The position numbers and the translations under genes are program-made. DNA of 64,000 nt. It comes from Actinomadura latina NBRC 106108 (lineage in GTDB: Bacteria > Actinomycetota > Actinomycetes > Streptosporangiales > Streptosporangiaceae). Of this stretch, positions 16,488 through 24,418 are shown one piece after another. Numbering within the stretch: position 1 is the first letter of the stretch; the number at the start of each line of letters is the position of its first letter. The notes beneath the pieces were generated by a model that did no database searches, was not told the origin of the DNA, and saw nothing but the letters and a program-made list of their open reading frames with translations. The stretch covers positions 29,311 to 93,310 of the forward strand of contig NZ_BCQS01000004.1 of NCBI RefSeq assembly GCF_001552195.1, given 5' to 3'.

Positions 16488-17911
16488 TGCCCGGCGAGAT
16501 CGTCCGGGAGAACCCGGCCCGGCTGGAGGAGATCGTCGGCCGCGTCCGGGTGGCGGGCGCGGCGGAGGTGGACCGGGCCGTCCGGGAGGCGGAGGCGGGG
16601 CAGCGCGAATGGCGGCTCGTGGCGGCCGGCGAGCGGGCTGGCCTCCTGCGCGCGGCGGCCGGCGCCATCGACGCGATGCCCGGCATGGCGGTGCTGCTGG
16701 CCCGCGAGACCGGCAAACCGCTCGCCGACTGCGCCGGGGAACTGCGGTTCGCCACCGCCTGCCTGCGCTGGGTCGCCGAGCACGCGCCCGTGGCGCTCGC
16801 CGACCGGGAGACCGGCGACGCGGCCGGGCGGCTCGTCCTGCGGTACCGCCCGTACGGGGTCGTCGCGGCGGTCACGCCGTGGAACGCGCCGGTCATCCTC
16901 GCCCTGCTGAAGGTGGGCCCGGCGCTCGCCGCCGGGAACACGGTGGTGGTCAAACCGTCCCCGCTCGCGCCGCTGACGATCACGCGGGTGCTAGAGGCGT
17001 TCCCGCCGGGGCTCGTCCGGGTGGTGCACGGCGGCGCGGCGGCGGGCCGGGCGCTCGCCGGCCACTCCCGCGTGCACCGGGTCGCGTTCACCGGCGGCGG
17101 CGCGGCGGGCCGCGCCATCGGGGCGGCCGCCGCCGGGGCGGTCACCCCGGTCCTGCTGGAGCTGGGCGGCAACGACCCGGTCGTGCTGCTGGACGACGCG
17201 GACCTCACCGACGAGGCGATGGACCGCCTCGTCATGGCGTCCTTCGCCACCGCCGGACAGGTCTGCATGGCGGCCAAGCGCCTGTACGCGCCGAGGCCGC
17301 GGCTGGCCGAGGTCCGCGACGCCTACCTGGCGGCGGCCGAGCGGGTCCTCGTGCTCGGCGACCCGCTGGACGCGGAGACCACGGTCGGACCGGTCATCTC
17401 GGCGGACGCCGCCGCCCGCGTCCGGGACCTGATCGGCGGCTCGGCCGGGCGCGGCGGCACCGTCACCGAGCTGGGGACGGTCCGCGCCGACATGGGGCGC
17501 GGCCATTTCGTCCGGCCGGCACTGGTCATGGACGTGGCCGATGACGCGCCGGTCGTGGCCGAGGAGCAGTTCGGCCCGGTCGTCCCGCTGCTGGCCTATG
17601 ACGACGAGGACGAGGTCGTCGCCCGCGCCAACGCCGGCGACCTCGGGCTCGGCGCGTCGGTCTGGTCGGCCGACGAGGACCGCGCGTTCGCGTTCGCCCG
17701 CCGGTTCGACGCCGGATTCACGTTCGTGAACACCCACAACCGCACCGGGATGGCGCTGCGGGCGCCGTTCGGCGGGGTGAAGCGCAGCGGGCACGGCCGC
17801 GAGTACGGCGCCGAGGGCCTGCTGGAGTACGCGCAGGCGTGCGCGATCCACGCGCCCGCCGCGTTCCGCGCGGGCGGCGCCGGCATGGGCGCGGGCGCGT
17901 ACCCGGGCTGA
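16487..17911 (+). CDS. Aldehyde dehydrogenase (second in operon)
   Basis: 474 residues, TGATG overlap. VTPWNAPVILALLKVGPAL, VVVKPSPLAPL, VAFTGGG, E225 in LLELGGND and C260 in AGQVCMAAKR are the expected cofactor and catalytic elements. RAPFGGVKRSGHGREYG near the C-terminus is the usual oligomer segment. It is only distantly similar to the ALDH two genes upstream, so the two probably act on different aldehydes or in succession. It is the last gene of the 11333-17911 operon; a 126-base gap with an operator follows. Confidence 0.9.
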   Translation: MPGEIVRENPARLEEIVGRVRVAGAAEVDRAVREAEAGQREWRLVAAGERAGLLRAAAGAIDAMPGMAVLLARETGKPLADCAGELRFATACLRWVAEHAPVALADRETGDAAGRLVLRYRPYGVVAAVTPWNAPVILALLKVGPALAAGNTVVVKPSPLAPLTITRVLEAFPPGLVRVVHGGAAAGRALAGHSRVHRVAFTGGGAAGRAIGAAAAGAVTPVLLELGGNDPVVLLDDADLTDEAMDRLVMASFATAGQVCMAAKRLYAPRPRLAEVRDAYLAAAERVLVLGDPLDAETTVGPVISADAAARVRDLIGGSAGRGGTVTELGTVRADMGRGHFVRPALVMDVADDAPVVAEEQFGPVVPLLAYDDEDEVVARANAGDLGLGASVWSADEDRAFAFARRFDAGFTFVNTHNRTGMALRAPFGGVKRSGHGREYGAEGLLEYAQACAIHAPAAFRAGGAGMGAGAYPG

Positions 17912-17996
17912 CCGCGCCGTTATCCGGTCGCGGCGCCGGACCCATTGCCCTCGCGCCCGCCGGCGTGCTTAATGGGGATGCCATATTGGAAACTCT

Positions 17997-18013
17997 GTTT
18001 CGCTGAGCGAAAC
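17997..18013. promoter_or_regulatory. GTTTC-N7-GAAAC operator before secreted hydrolase
   Basis: Perfect core, GTTTC GCTGAGC GAAAC, in which the spacer is itself nearly symmetric and the flanks ACTCT and GGAGT extend the dyad. It ends 24 bases upstream of the ATG at 18038. Confidence 0.75.
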
Positions 18014-18037
18014 GGAGTGGTTGCCTTCGGAGGCAGC

Positions 18038-19018
18038 ATGCGCACCGTACGTGCCGTCCGGACCCTCACCGGAGCCACCGCCGCCGCCCTCGCGCTCACC
18101 GCCGCCGGCCCCCTGTCCCCCGCCCGGGCCGACGTCACCCGCGTCCAGACCACCGTCGAGATCCGCTGCGCGTTCACGATCCTCGACCAGAGCGCCGACT
18201 GGTACTTCCCGTCCGGCACGCCCCAGGGGCTGGTCTGGCTGCAGCACGGCTTCGCCCGCTCGAACGGCAACGTCGCCGACCTCGCGTCCGCGTACGCCGC
18301 CGCCGGCTACCTGGTGTTCGCGCCGACCCTGCCCACGGCGAACATCTTCGGCTGCACGCTGGAGAACCTGGGCAACAACACCGGCTTCCTCGGCAATGTC
18401 GCCGACCTCTTCGTGAAGATGGGCGACCCGTCCGACAAGCTCGGCCGGAGCTTCGCCAAGGCCAAGGCCCAGGCGGGACGGCCGGGACTCGCGCTGCCCG
18501 GCTCCCTGGTCTTCTCCGGGCACTCGGCGGGCGGCGAGGCCGTCAGCTACGTCGCCGGGAGGCTCCGCACCGACGGCGCGGCGGCGTGGGCCCGGCTCCG
18601 CGGCCTGGTGCTGCTGGACCCGGTGAAGTCGTTCATCGGCGGCAACCTCGCCACCGGCCTGACCGCGGTGGACGGGACCGGCCGCATGATCCGCACGATC
18701 TCCGGGCCGGACGGCACCTGCAACAACAGCGGCAGCGGAACCGACCTCGTCCAGGCCGACGTGCACGCGCCCTTCGTCGGCGTGCGGCTGACCACCGGCG
18801 CGCACACCGACGCCGAGGGCGCCAGCACCGACTCCGCGGGGACCCTCGCCTGCGGCACCCCGAAGGCCGAGAACGTGGCGACCCTCCAGACCTTCGCGGT
18901 CGCCTGGGCCGAGGACGCCTTCAACGGCACGCGGACCGCCGCCTATCTACCGGGCGGCTCCTACTACCAGAGCCAGTTGTCCAGCGGACGGATCGAGACC
19001 CTGTCCGGCGCCTCCTGA
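18038..19018 (+). CDS. Secreted chlorophyllase-like alpha/beta hydrolase
   Basis: 326 residues; ATG behind a GGAGG site. A signal peptide (LTGATAAALALTAAGPLSPARA) makes it extracellular. WLQHGFARSNGNVADLASAYAAAGY is the oxyanion-side strand and helix. GHSAGG at 161-166 holds the nucleophile S163, and LLDPV follows in the place where chlorophyllases carry IDPVDG. A His near the end (TTGAHTDAEGAS) could complete the triad. The layout is shared with chlorophyllases and with some lipases of the cutinase kind. With its own regulon operator, removal of a long-chain alcohol ester outside the cell is a reasonable proposal. Chlorophyllase activity itself is not demonstrated by sequence. Confidence 0.7.
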   Translation: MRTVRAVRTLTGATAAALALTAAGPLSPARADVTRVQTTVEIRCAFTILDQSADWYFPSGTPQGLVWLQHGFARSNGNVADLASAYAAAGYLVFAPTLPTANIFGCTLENLGNNTGFLGNVADLFVKMGDPSDKLGRSFAKAKAQAGRPGLALPGSLVFSGHSAGGEAVSYVAGRLRTDGAAAWARLRGLVLLDPVKSFIGGNLATGLTAVDGTGRMIRTISGPDGTCNNSGSGTDLVQADVHAPFVGVRLTTGAHTDAEGASTDSAGTLACGTPKAENVATLQTFAVAWAEDAFNGTRTAAYLPGGSYYQSQLSSGRIETLSGAS

Positions 19019-19105
19019 CCGCGCACCCCGCCCGCCCCGGCGCGAAGTTTCTTCCCGGCGGCTCTGGCGGGCGGGGGACCGCGCTTGTAAGGTTTTGGAA
19101 ACAGC

Positions 19106-19122
19106 GTTTCGCTAGAGGAACC
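19106..19122. promoter_or_regulatory. Operator of the ten-gene tetrapyrrole-type operon
   Basis: GTTTC GCTAGAG GAACC, one mismatch in the right arm, ending 10 bases upstream of the ATG at 19133 and next to the GGGAGG ribosome site. It links the large operon to the regulator shared by the rest of the first 18 kb. Confidence 0.65.
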
Positions 19123-19132
19123 GGGAGGCCCG

Positions 19133-20764
19133 ATGGGTCCGGTCCGGGTGGCCGCCGTCCAGTTCGCGGCGGGCCTCGACGCGCCCGGCAACCTCGCCAC
19201 CTGCCTGCGCATGGTGGACCGGGCGGCCGCCGAGGGTGCGAGCATCATCGTTCTGCCGGAGTTCTGCAACCGCCTGTCCTGGTACGCGGACCGCGCGGCC
19301 GCGGAGCGGCACGCCTGCACCCTGGAGGGCCCGTTCCTCACCGCGATCGCCGCCAGGGCCGCCGCGCACCGCGCGCACATCAAGATCAACGTCACGCTGG
19401 CCGGCGGCGGCCGGGTCACCGTCGCCAGCCTGCTCTACGGGCCGGACGGCGCGCTGCTCGGCCGGTCCGACAAGCTGACGCTGATGGGCGCCGAGGGCGA
19501 CCACCTCGATCCCGGCACCGCCGCCGGGCCCGTCATCGCCACCCCGCACGGCCGCCTCGGCATGTACGCGTGCATGGAGGGCGTCACCAGCGACGTCCCG
19601 CGCGATCTGGCGGTACGCGGCGCGCAGGTCCTGCTCAACAGCCTCAACTCGTTCGCCACCGACGAGGCGAGCCTGCACGTCCCGGTCCGCGCCGCCGAGA
19701 ACAAGGTGTGGGTGGTCGCCGCCAACAAGGTCGGCCCGCTGCTGCCCGAAGCGCTGCTGCCCGCGATCGCCGAGCGGCTGGGGGTGCCGCCGGAACTGCT
19801 GGACGGCGCCGGCGAGAGCCAGATCGTCGCGCCGGACGGGACCGTCGTGGCGAAGGGGCCGCGCACCGGCGAGGCGGTCGTCACCGCCGACATCGACCCG
19901 TCGCTCGCCGACCGCAAGACCCGCCCGGACGGCACCGACCTGTTCGCGTCCCGCAGGCCGCGCCTGTACGCGCCGATCGTCCGGCCGCCCCGCCCTCGCG
20001 AGGCGCCTCCGGGCGACGCGAAGGCGGACGTGGCCGTCGTCCGCTCCCCCGGCCTCGTGCGGCGGGCCGCGCACGCCGGGGCCGAGCTGATCGTCCTGCC
20101 GGAGCTCGCCTTCGGCCTCGACGCCGGTCCCGGCGCCGTCGTCGCGGAACTCGCCCGCGCGCTCCAGGGCACCACCGCGCACGCGGTGACCAGCGTGCGG
20201 GAGGGCGCCACGCACGCCGCCTACCTGGTGAACGCCGACGGCCTGGCCGGAAGCCAGCCGCAGCTGCACGCCAGTGCCCGCCATTCGGGCTGGGCCACCC
20301 GGTACGGCGAGGGCCTGGAGGTCTTCGCCCTCCCCTGGGGGCGGCTCGCGCTCGTCACCGGCGACGACTCCCTCTACCCCGAGGTGTTCCGGCTCGCCGC
20401 CATCGCCGACGCCGACGCCGTCGCGGTCCCCTTCGCCCCCGCCGAGGACTGGGAGATCTCGATCGGCCTGCCCGAACGCGCCGCCGAGAACCGGCTGAAC
20501 GTCATCGCCTCCGGCCCGGACGGCGGCCTGATCCTCGCGGTCCCCGCCGACTTCACCCTGTGGACGTCCTGGGAGGGCCCGTTCGAGGGCCGCATCAGCC
20601 ACCCGCTCGTCACCCGCGCCACCGAGCCGGTCACCCTTGCGGCCGTCCATCCGGCCCAGGCTGTCAACCGCCTCGTCTCCAAGAACACCGACCTGGTCGG
20701 CGGGCGTCCCGCGCACGCGGTCGCCGCGCTGGCCGACGACGAACTGAGCGGAGCGTCCCGTTGA
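19133..20764 (+). CDS. Tandem carbon-nitrogen hydrolase (nitrilase superfamily), second domain inactive
   Basis: 543 residues made of two nitrilase-fold halves. The first (about 1-275) has the catalytic E43 (VLPEF), K114 (SDKLTLMG) and C147 (YACMEG). The second (about 290-500) keeps VLPELAFG but its Cys position reads VTGDDSLYPE and no matching Lys is seen, so it looks non-catalytic. The family cleaves amide or nitrile C-N bonds. As first gene of the operon it could act on an amide or imide produced when a tetrapyrrole or other N-heterocycle is broken down. That assignment is inference. Confidence 0.85.
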   Translation: MGPVRVAAVQFAAGLDAPGNLATCLRMVDRAAAEGASIIVLPEFCNRLSWYADRAAAERHACTLEGPFLTAIAARAAAHRAHIKINVTLAGGGRVTVASLLYGPDGALLGRSDKLTLMGAEGDHLDPGTAAGPVIATPHGRLGMYACMEGVTSDVPRDLAVRGAQVLLNSLNSFATDEASLHVPVRAAENKVWVVAANKVGPLLPEALLPAIAERLGVPPELLDGAGESQIVAPDGTVVAKGPRTGEAVVTADIDPSLADRKTRPDGTDLFASRRPRLYAPIVRPPRPREAPPGDAKADVAVVRSPGLVRRAAHAGAELIVLPELAFGLDAGPGAVVAELARALQGTTAHAVTSVREGATHAAYLVNADGLAGSQPQLHASARHSGWATRYGEGLEVFALPWGRLALVTGDDSLYPEVFRLAAIADADAVAVPFAPAEDWEISIGLPERAAENRLNVIASGPDGGLILAVPADFTLWTSWEGPFEGRISHPLVTRATEPVTLAAVHPAQAVNRLVSKNTDLVGGRPAHAVAALADDELSGASR

Positions 20765-21564
20765 AGGAAACGCTGCAGCACGTCGAGCAGATGGTGGACG
20801 AGTCCCCCGCCGTCGACGTGACCGAGACCTTCCACCGGTTCGGGTCGATCCTGACCGGGCTGAAGGCGAAGATCGACGGGCGGTTCGAGCTGGCCCGCGA
20901 CCCGTCCACCGAGGTCCTGGAGTCGTACGGGAACCCGCCGGAGAGCCCCGGCGGGCGCCTGGCCGCCTACACCGGACCCGAGGTCGACTGGATGGTGCAC
21001 TCGTGGCTCGGGAACCCGGCCGCGGGCTTCGCCAACCTGCACCTGACCGTGTGGCTCGGCCCGCACATCCGGGTGCCGCATCTGGGCATCGCGCTGCTCG
21101 TCTGGCCGGAGGGCTGGTTCTACGTCGACTCCGTGCCCCGCACGAACCTGCTCGCCGACGGCGGCTACTACGACGCCTACTACGAGCCGCTCAACGAGGA
21201 ATGGCTGGCGGTGCGGGAGGCGAACCCGCAGCTGGAGTGGTTCACCAGCCGCGCCGGGTTCATCCGGGCGAGCCTGTCCCCCACCGCGCACTGCCACTCC
21301 TTCCCGCGCGAGGAGAAGAACGTCGACCTGGTGGAGCGGCTGCTGGACGAGCACGTCGACCGCTGGCTCCGCTGGGTCGACGAGGCCCCGCCCGTGCCCG
21401 GGGAGGAGCGCGCGGCGCTCGCCGCCGCCGACCTCGCGACCCGGCGCAACATCGCCGAGCGCGACCCCGCGAACGTGATGGGCGTCCGGTACTTCGGGCA
21501 GGAGACCACCGACCGGCTCGTGCGTGCGCTGTGGGGCGGCGACCGAGAACTGCCCCGCCCGTGA
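20761..21564 (+). CDS. Red chlorophyll catabolite reductase-like protein (RCCR-like 1)
   Basis: 267 residues from a TTG that overlaps the upstream stop as TTGA; a GGAG lies seven bases before it, which an ATG at 20791 lacks. The C-terminal two thirds match the layout of plant RCC reductase (ACD2), compared from memory: a SWLG strand near 81, a PHLGIALLVWPEGWFYVDSVPRTNL segment cut for length, GFIRASLSPTA at 166-176 (plant FVRSAFSPTA), a helix VERLLDEHVDRWLRWV, and RYFGQETTDRLVRAL at 243-257 (plant MFGEEVSSRVV). Plant RCCR uses reduced ferredoxin to reduce an open-chain tetrapyrrole and shares the bilin reductase fold. The position next to a Rieske oxygenase copies the plant PAO/RCCR pairing. 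Confidence 0.7.
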   Translation: MKETLQHVEQMVDESPAVDVTETFHRFGSILTGLKAKIDGRFELARDPSTEVLESYGNPPESPGGRLAAYTGPEVDWMVHSWLGNPAAGFANLHLTVWLGPHIRVPHLGIALLVWPEGWFYVDSVPRTNLLADGGYYDAYYEPLNEEWLAVREANPQLEWFTSRAGFIRASLSPTAHCHSFPREEKNVDLVERLLDEHVDRWLRWVDEAPPVPGEERAALAAADLATRRNIAERDPANVMGVRYFGQETTDRLVRALWGGDRELPRP

Positions 21565-22502
21565 GCGCCCTAATGGACGTGCGGTCCCTGTGGTGGTCGG
21601 CGGACACCGGCGGCCCCGCGCCGTTCGGCACCGCGCACCTGAAGGTCTACTACCCGGCCCGCGCCGAGGGCACCGACGCCGAACGGCTGTCCGGGGTGTT
21701 CCCGCCCGATCCGCGGGACGCCCCGTACCCGGTCGTCGTGTTCTGCTCCGGCGTGAACGTCGAGCAGGCCGTCTACCGGGAACTGGCGGCCGGCGTCGCC
21801 GCCGCCGGGTTCGCCGTCGTGACGTTCGACCGGGTCGCGGAGCTGTTCGGCGGCCAGTACGGGCTCACACCGGGCGTCGACCTGGACGCGGCCCGTCCCG
21901 GCGCCTACGGCACCCGCCCGACGTGCCCCGCCATCCCCGCCGTGCTGGACGCGCTGAGCGGGATCGACCTGCTGAAGGACGTGCTCGACCTGGACCGGGT
22001 CGCCCTCGGCGGGCACTCGGCGGGGGGCACGGTCGTGCTCCAGTCGGCCCGGTTCGTCCCCAATGTGCGGGCCTGCTTCGCCTACGGGACGCACACCATG
22101 GTCGCCACCATGCTGGGCTGGCCGCCCGGCACCGTGCTGCCCGCGCAGGTCGACTGCCCGGTGCTGCTCGGCGTCGGCACCGAGGACGGCGTGATCATGG
22201 GCAGCTCGGACCGGTACGGCCAGGACGGCCCGTCCGACCCGGTCGCCCGCACGTTCGGCGAGGCGCTGAGCGATCCGCGCGACCTGCTCGCCGTCGTGCG
22301 CGGCGCCAACCACTTCGCCGTCGCGGACCCGGTCGACCCGACCGCGGCCCGCGCCTTCCTCGACCGGCGGCCCGCGACCGACCCCGGCGCGGCCCGCCGC
22401 GCCTTCACCGACCTGGTCACCGCGTTCCTGCGCGCCCACGTGCGCGGGGAGGACGTGGCACCGTCCGCCGACCCTGCGCTCATCGACCTCCGGCGCCGAT
22501 AG
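21561..22502 (+). CDS. Chlorophyllase-like alpha/beta hydrolase (cytoplasmic)
   Basis: 313 residues from a GTG in a GTGA overlap; an ATG four codons later is possible. YPVVVFCSGVNVEQAVYREL and VAAAGFAVVTFDR follow the chlorophyllase pattern (plant PVVMLLHGYLLYNSFY...SHGF). The nucleophile elbow GHSAGG (about 151-156) stands where plants have GHSRGG. A late GANHFAVADPVD matches the His region, and the protein ends with a FLRAHVRGED helix. No signal peptide, so it acts inside the cell, unlike the hydrolase at 18038. It may hydrolyse a phytyl or methyl ester of a tetrapyrrole. Dienelactone hydrolase or PAF-acetylhydrolase relatives are the alternatives. Confidence 0.7.
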   Translation: MSALMDVRSLWWSADTGGPAPFGTAHLKVYYPARAEGTDAERLSGVFPPDPRDAPYPVVVFCSGVNVEQAVYRELAAGVAAAGFAVVTFDRVAELFGGQYGLTPGVDLDAARPGAYGTRPTCPAIPAVLDALSGIDLLKDVLDLDRVALGGHSAGGTVVLQSARFVPNVRACFAYGTHTMVATMLGWPPGTVLPAQVDCPVLLGVGTEDGVIMGSSDRYGQDGPSDPVARTFGEALSDPRDLLAVVRGANHFAVADPVDPTAARAFLDRRPATDPGAARRAFTDLVTAFLRAHVRGEDVAPSADPALIDLRRR

Positions 22503-22511
22503 GGAGCCCCC

Positions 22512-23675
22512 ATGCTCAAGAACTTCTGGTACGCGGTCGAGTTCGCGCACGAGGTGACCCGCGCGCCGCGGCGCGTCACCTGCCTCGGGCAGGACTTCGT
22601 CCTCTACCGCAAGCGCGACGGCGCCGTGGTCTGCCTGTCGGACCTGTGCGTGCACCGCGGCGCCGCGCTGTCGGCGGGCAGGCTCGTCGGCGACGACGAG
22701 ATCGCCTGCCCCTACCACGGCTGGCAGTACGGGCCGGACGGCGCGTGCAGCAGGATCCCGGCGAACCCGCCGGGCCGCGGCATCCCGAAGAAGGCCCGCG
22801 TCGACTCCTATCCCGTCCGGGAGGAGTACGGGATGGTCTGGGCCTTCCTCGGCGACCTGCCGGAGGCGGAGCGCCCGCCCATCCCGCACTTCCCCGAGCA
22901 CGCGGACCCCGCGTTCCGCGCCGTCCACGTCCAGCTGGTCGTCGAGGCCAACTACGAGCGGACGTTCGAGAACGTGGTGGACGCCGCGCACACGCCGTTC
23001 GTGCACGGCACCCGGTTCGGCAACCCCGACAAGCCGGAGATCCCCGACTACGAGATCACGCAGGACGACTGGTCGGCGGCCGCCGACATCTCGCTCAGCC
23101 CGCCGCCCGCGAAGGGCCTCTGGAAGCGGCTGTACAAGGAGGCGCCGGAGGAGGTCATCGCCACCAACGGCTGGTTCCTGCCGAACATCGTGAAGCTGCA
23201 CGTGCGGCTGCCGTTCGGGGACATGATCCTCTACGACCACAACGTCCCGCTCGACCGGAACCGCACCCTCGTCAAGATCGTCGGGTACCGGAACTTCTTC
23301 ACCGGCAGGTGGGCCGACCGCGACGCCCGCAAGCGGATCCTCAGCATCCTGCTGCAGGACAAGCCGGTCGTGGAGAGCCAGCGGCCCGAGCTGCTGCCCT
23401 ACGACCTGCCCGACGAGCTGCACCTGCGCAGCGACGCCCTCCAGGTCGCCTACCGGCGCCGCCGGCAGCAGCTCATGGCGGACGGCTGGTGGCTCGGCGA
23501 CGACGACCACATGGCCGTCAACGGCAGGCGCGGGAGCGCGACCGTCATCCCGTCCCCGGCCCGCCGCGAGAACCCGGAGCTGGCCCGCGCCTGGCAGCAC
23601 CGCGCCCGCGGCGGCACCCCGGTCCCCGTCCCGAAGACCACCACCGAAGACATCACCGAAGGAGTCAGCGAGTGA
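22512..23675 (+). CDS. Rieske non-haem iron oxygenase, pheophorbide a oxygenase-like
   Basis: 387 residues. The Rieske cluster ligands are C46 and H48 (CVHRG) and C66 and H69 (CPYHGW). The mononuclear iron ligands are D157, H160 and H165 in NVVDAAHTPFVHG, the D-x2-H-x4-H form. Starting directly with LKNFWYAVEF is typical of single-component oxygenase subunits such as vanillate demethylase and the PAO/TIC55 group. It lacks the membrane anchor and CxxC tail of plant PAO. It needs reduced ferredoxin or a PDR-type reductase; none is in the operon, but one lies at 40981-41943. Flanked by two RCCR-like genes, a role in opening a macrocycle is the leading hypothesis. Confidence 0.8.
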   Translation: MLKNFWYAVEFAHEVTRAPRRVTCLGQDFVLYRKRDGAVVCLSDLCVHRGAALSAGRLVGDDEIACPYHGWQYGPDGACSRIPANPPGRGIPKKARVDSYPVREEYGMVWAFLGDLPEAERPPIPHFPEHADPAFRAVHVQLVVEANYERTFENVVDAAHTPFVHGTRFGNPDKPEIPDYEITQDDWSAAADISLSPPPAKGLWKRLYKEAPEEVIATNGWFLPNIVKLHVRLPFGDMILYDHNVPLDRNRTLVKIVGYRNFFTGRWADRDARKRILSILLQDKPVVESQRPELLPYDLPDELHLRSDALQVAYRRRRQQLMADGWWLGDDDHMAVNGRRGSATVIPSPARRENPELARAWQHRARGGTPVPVPKTTTEDITEGVSE

Positions 23676-24418
23676 GCGCGTCGCCGCCGAAGGCACTGAG
23701 CGATCGGACGCTGGCCGCGCTGGCGGGCATCGAGGAGCTGACGCCGGTCCTGGAGAAGGACCTCGTGAGCGCGATGTCCCCGGACCCGGTCGGCACGCTG
23801 CGCGTCCTGCGCGGCGAGCGGATCGCGAAGGTCGTCTGCATCGGGCTGACCGTCGAGCAGATCGGCATGGACAGCCACATGATCTTCGCGTTCACCGCCG
23901 CGGACTCGGCCGTCCCGCACTTCACGCTCGACTCGGTGAAGGCGGGCGGCTACCTCGCCTACCACATCGACCTCGTGCCGCGCGCCGACCTCGGCGCGCA
24001 CCTGGAGTACGTCAACGCGGTCTTCCAGCCGCTGACGCCGGCGTTCGAGGAGGTCAGGGAGCGGTTCGGGCCGTCCACCGCCGCGATCGGGCCCCGGCAG
24101 CACGCCGTGATGTCGCCCTGGATGCTCGTCAACCGGGCGGACGAGGAGCACTTCCGGCAGATCGGCGCCTACCTCGACCGCTACTTCGAGCACTGGCGGG
24201 ACCTGCTGGTCAAGGGCGTCCCCGACGACGTGCGCGCCACGCTCGCGGACACCGACCTGGCCGCCCGCGACGCACGCAACCGCGCCGCCCTGTTCAGCCC
24301 GGAGGTCGACCCGGTGTGGGCGAACGTGGCCCGGCTGGTCGGCGACGAGCAGGCCGAGGAGCTGCGCGGCGAGCTGCTGAGCAACGATCTGCCGGACGGC
24401 GCGGCCGCCGATGGCTGA
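23672..24418 (+). CDS. RCCR-like/bilin-reductase-fold protein 2
   Basis: 248 residues, GTG start in a GTGA overlap behind GGAG. It shares the block order of the protein at 20761: VPHFTLDSVKAGGYLAYHIDLV, PRADLGAHLEYVNAVFQPL, then VMSPWMLVNRAD, and a helical end rich in Arg/Asp. The N-terminal part (about 1-75) differs. It is a divergent paralogue and not a recent duplicate. In plants a single RCCR follows PAO; two copies here could form a heterodimer or catalyse two successive reductions. The assignment rests on pattern similarity and is weaker than for the first copy. Confidence 0.55.
   Translation: MSASPPKALSDRTLAALAGIEELTPVLEKDLVSAMSPDPVGTLRVLRGERIAKVVCIGLTVEQIGMDSHMIFAFTAADSAVPHFTLDSVKAGGYLAYHIDLVPRADLGAHLEYVNAVFQPLTPAFEEVRERFGPSTAAIGPRQHAVMSPWMLVNRADEEHFRQIGAYLDRYFEHWRDLLVKGVPDDVRATLADTDLAARDARNRAALFSPEVDPVWANVARLVGDEQAEELRGELLSNDLPDGAAADG

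Noticed and set aside
1..17911. Steroid degradation cluster (flavoprotein of ketosteroid dehydrogenase type, flavin reductase, dehydrogenases)
   Set aside because: No recognisable HsaC/HsaD, KshA/B or Mce genes and the operator is not the KstR type; the linked 19133-28302 genes point elsewhere.
19112..23696. Two long minus-strand open frames opposite the tetrapyrrole-type operon
   Set aside because: Compositionally typical antisense shadows; the plus strand has continuous catalytic motifs and four-base overlaps.
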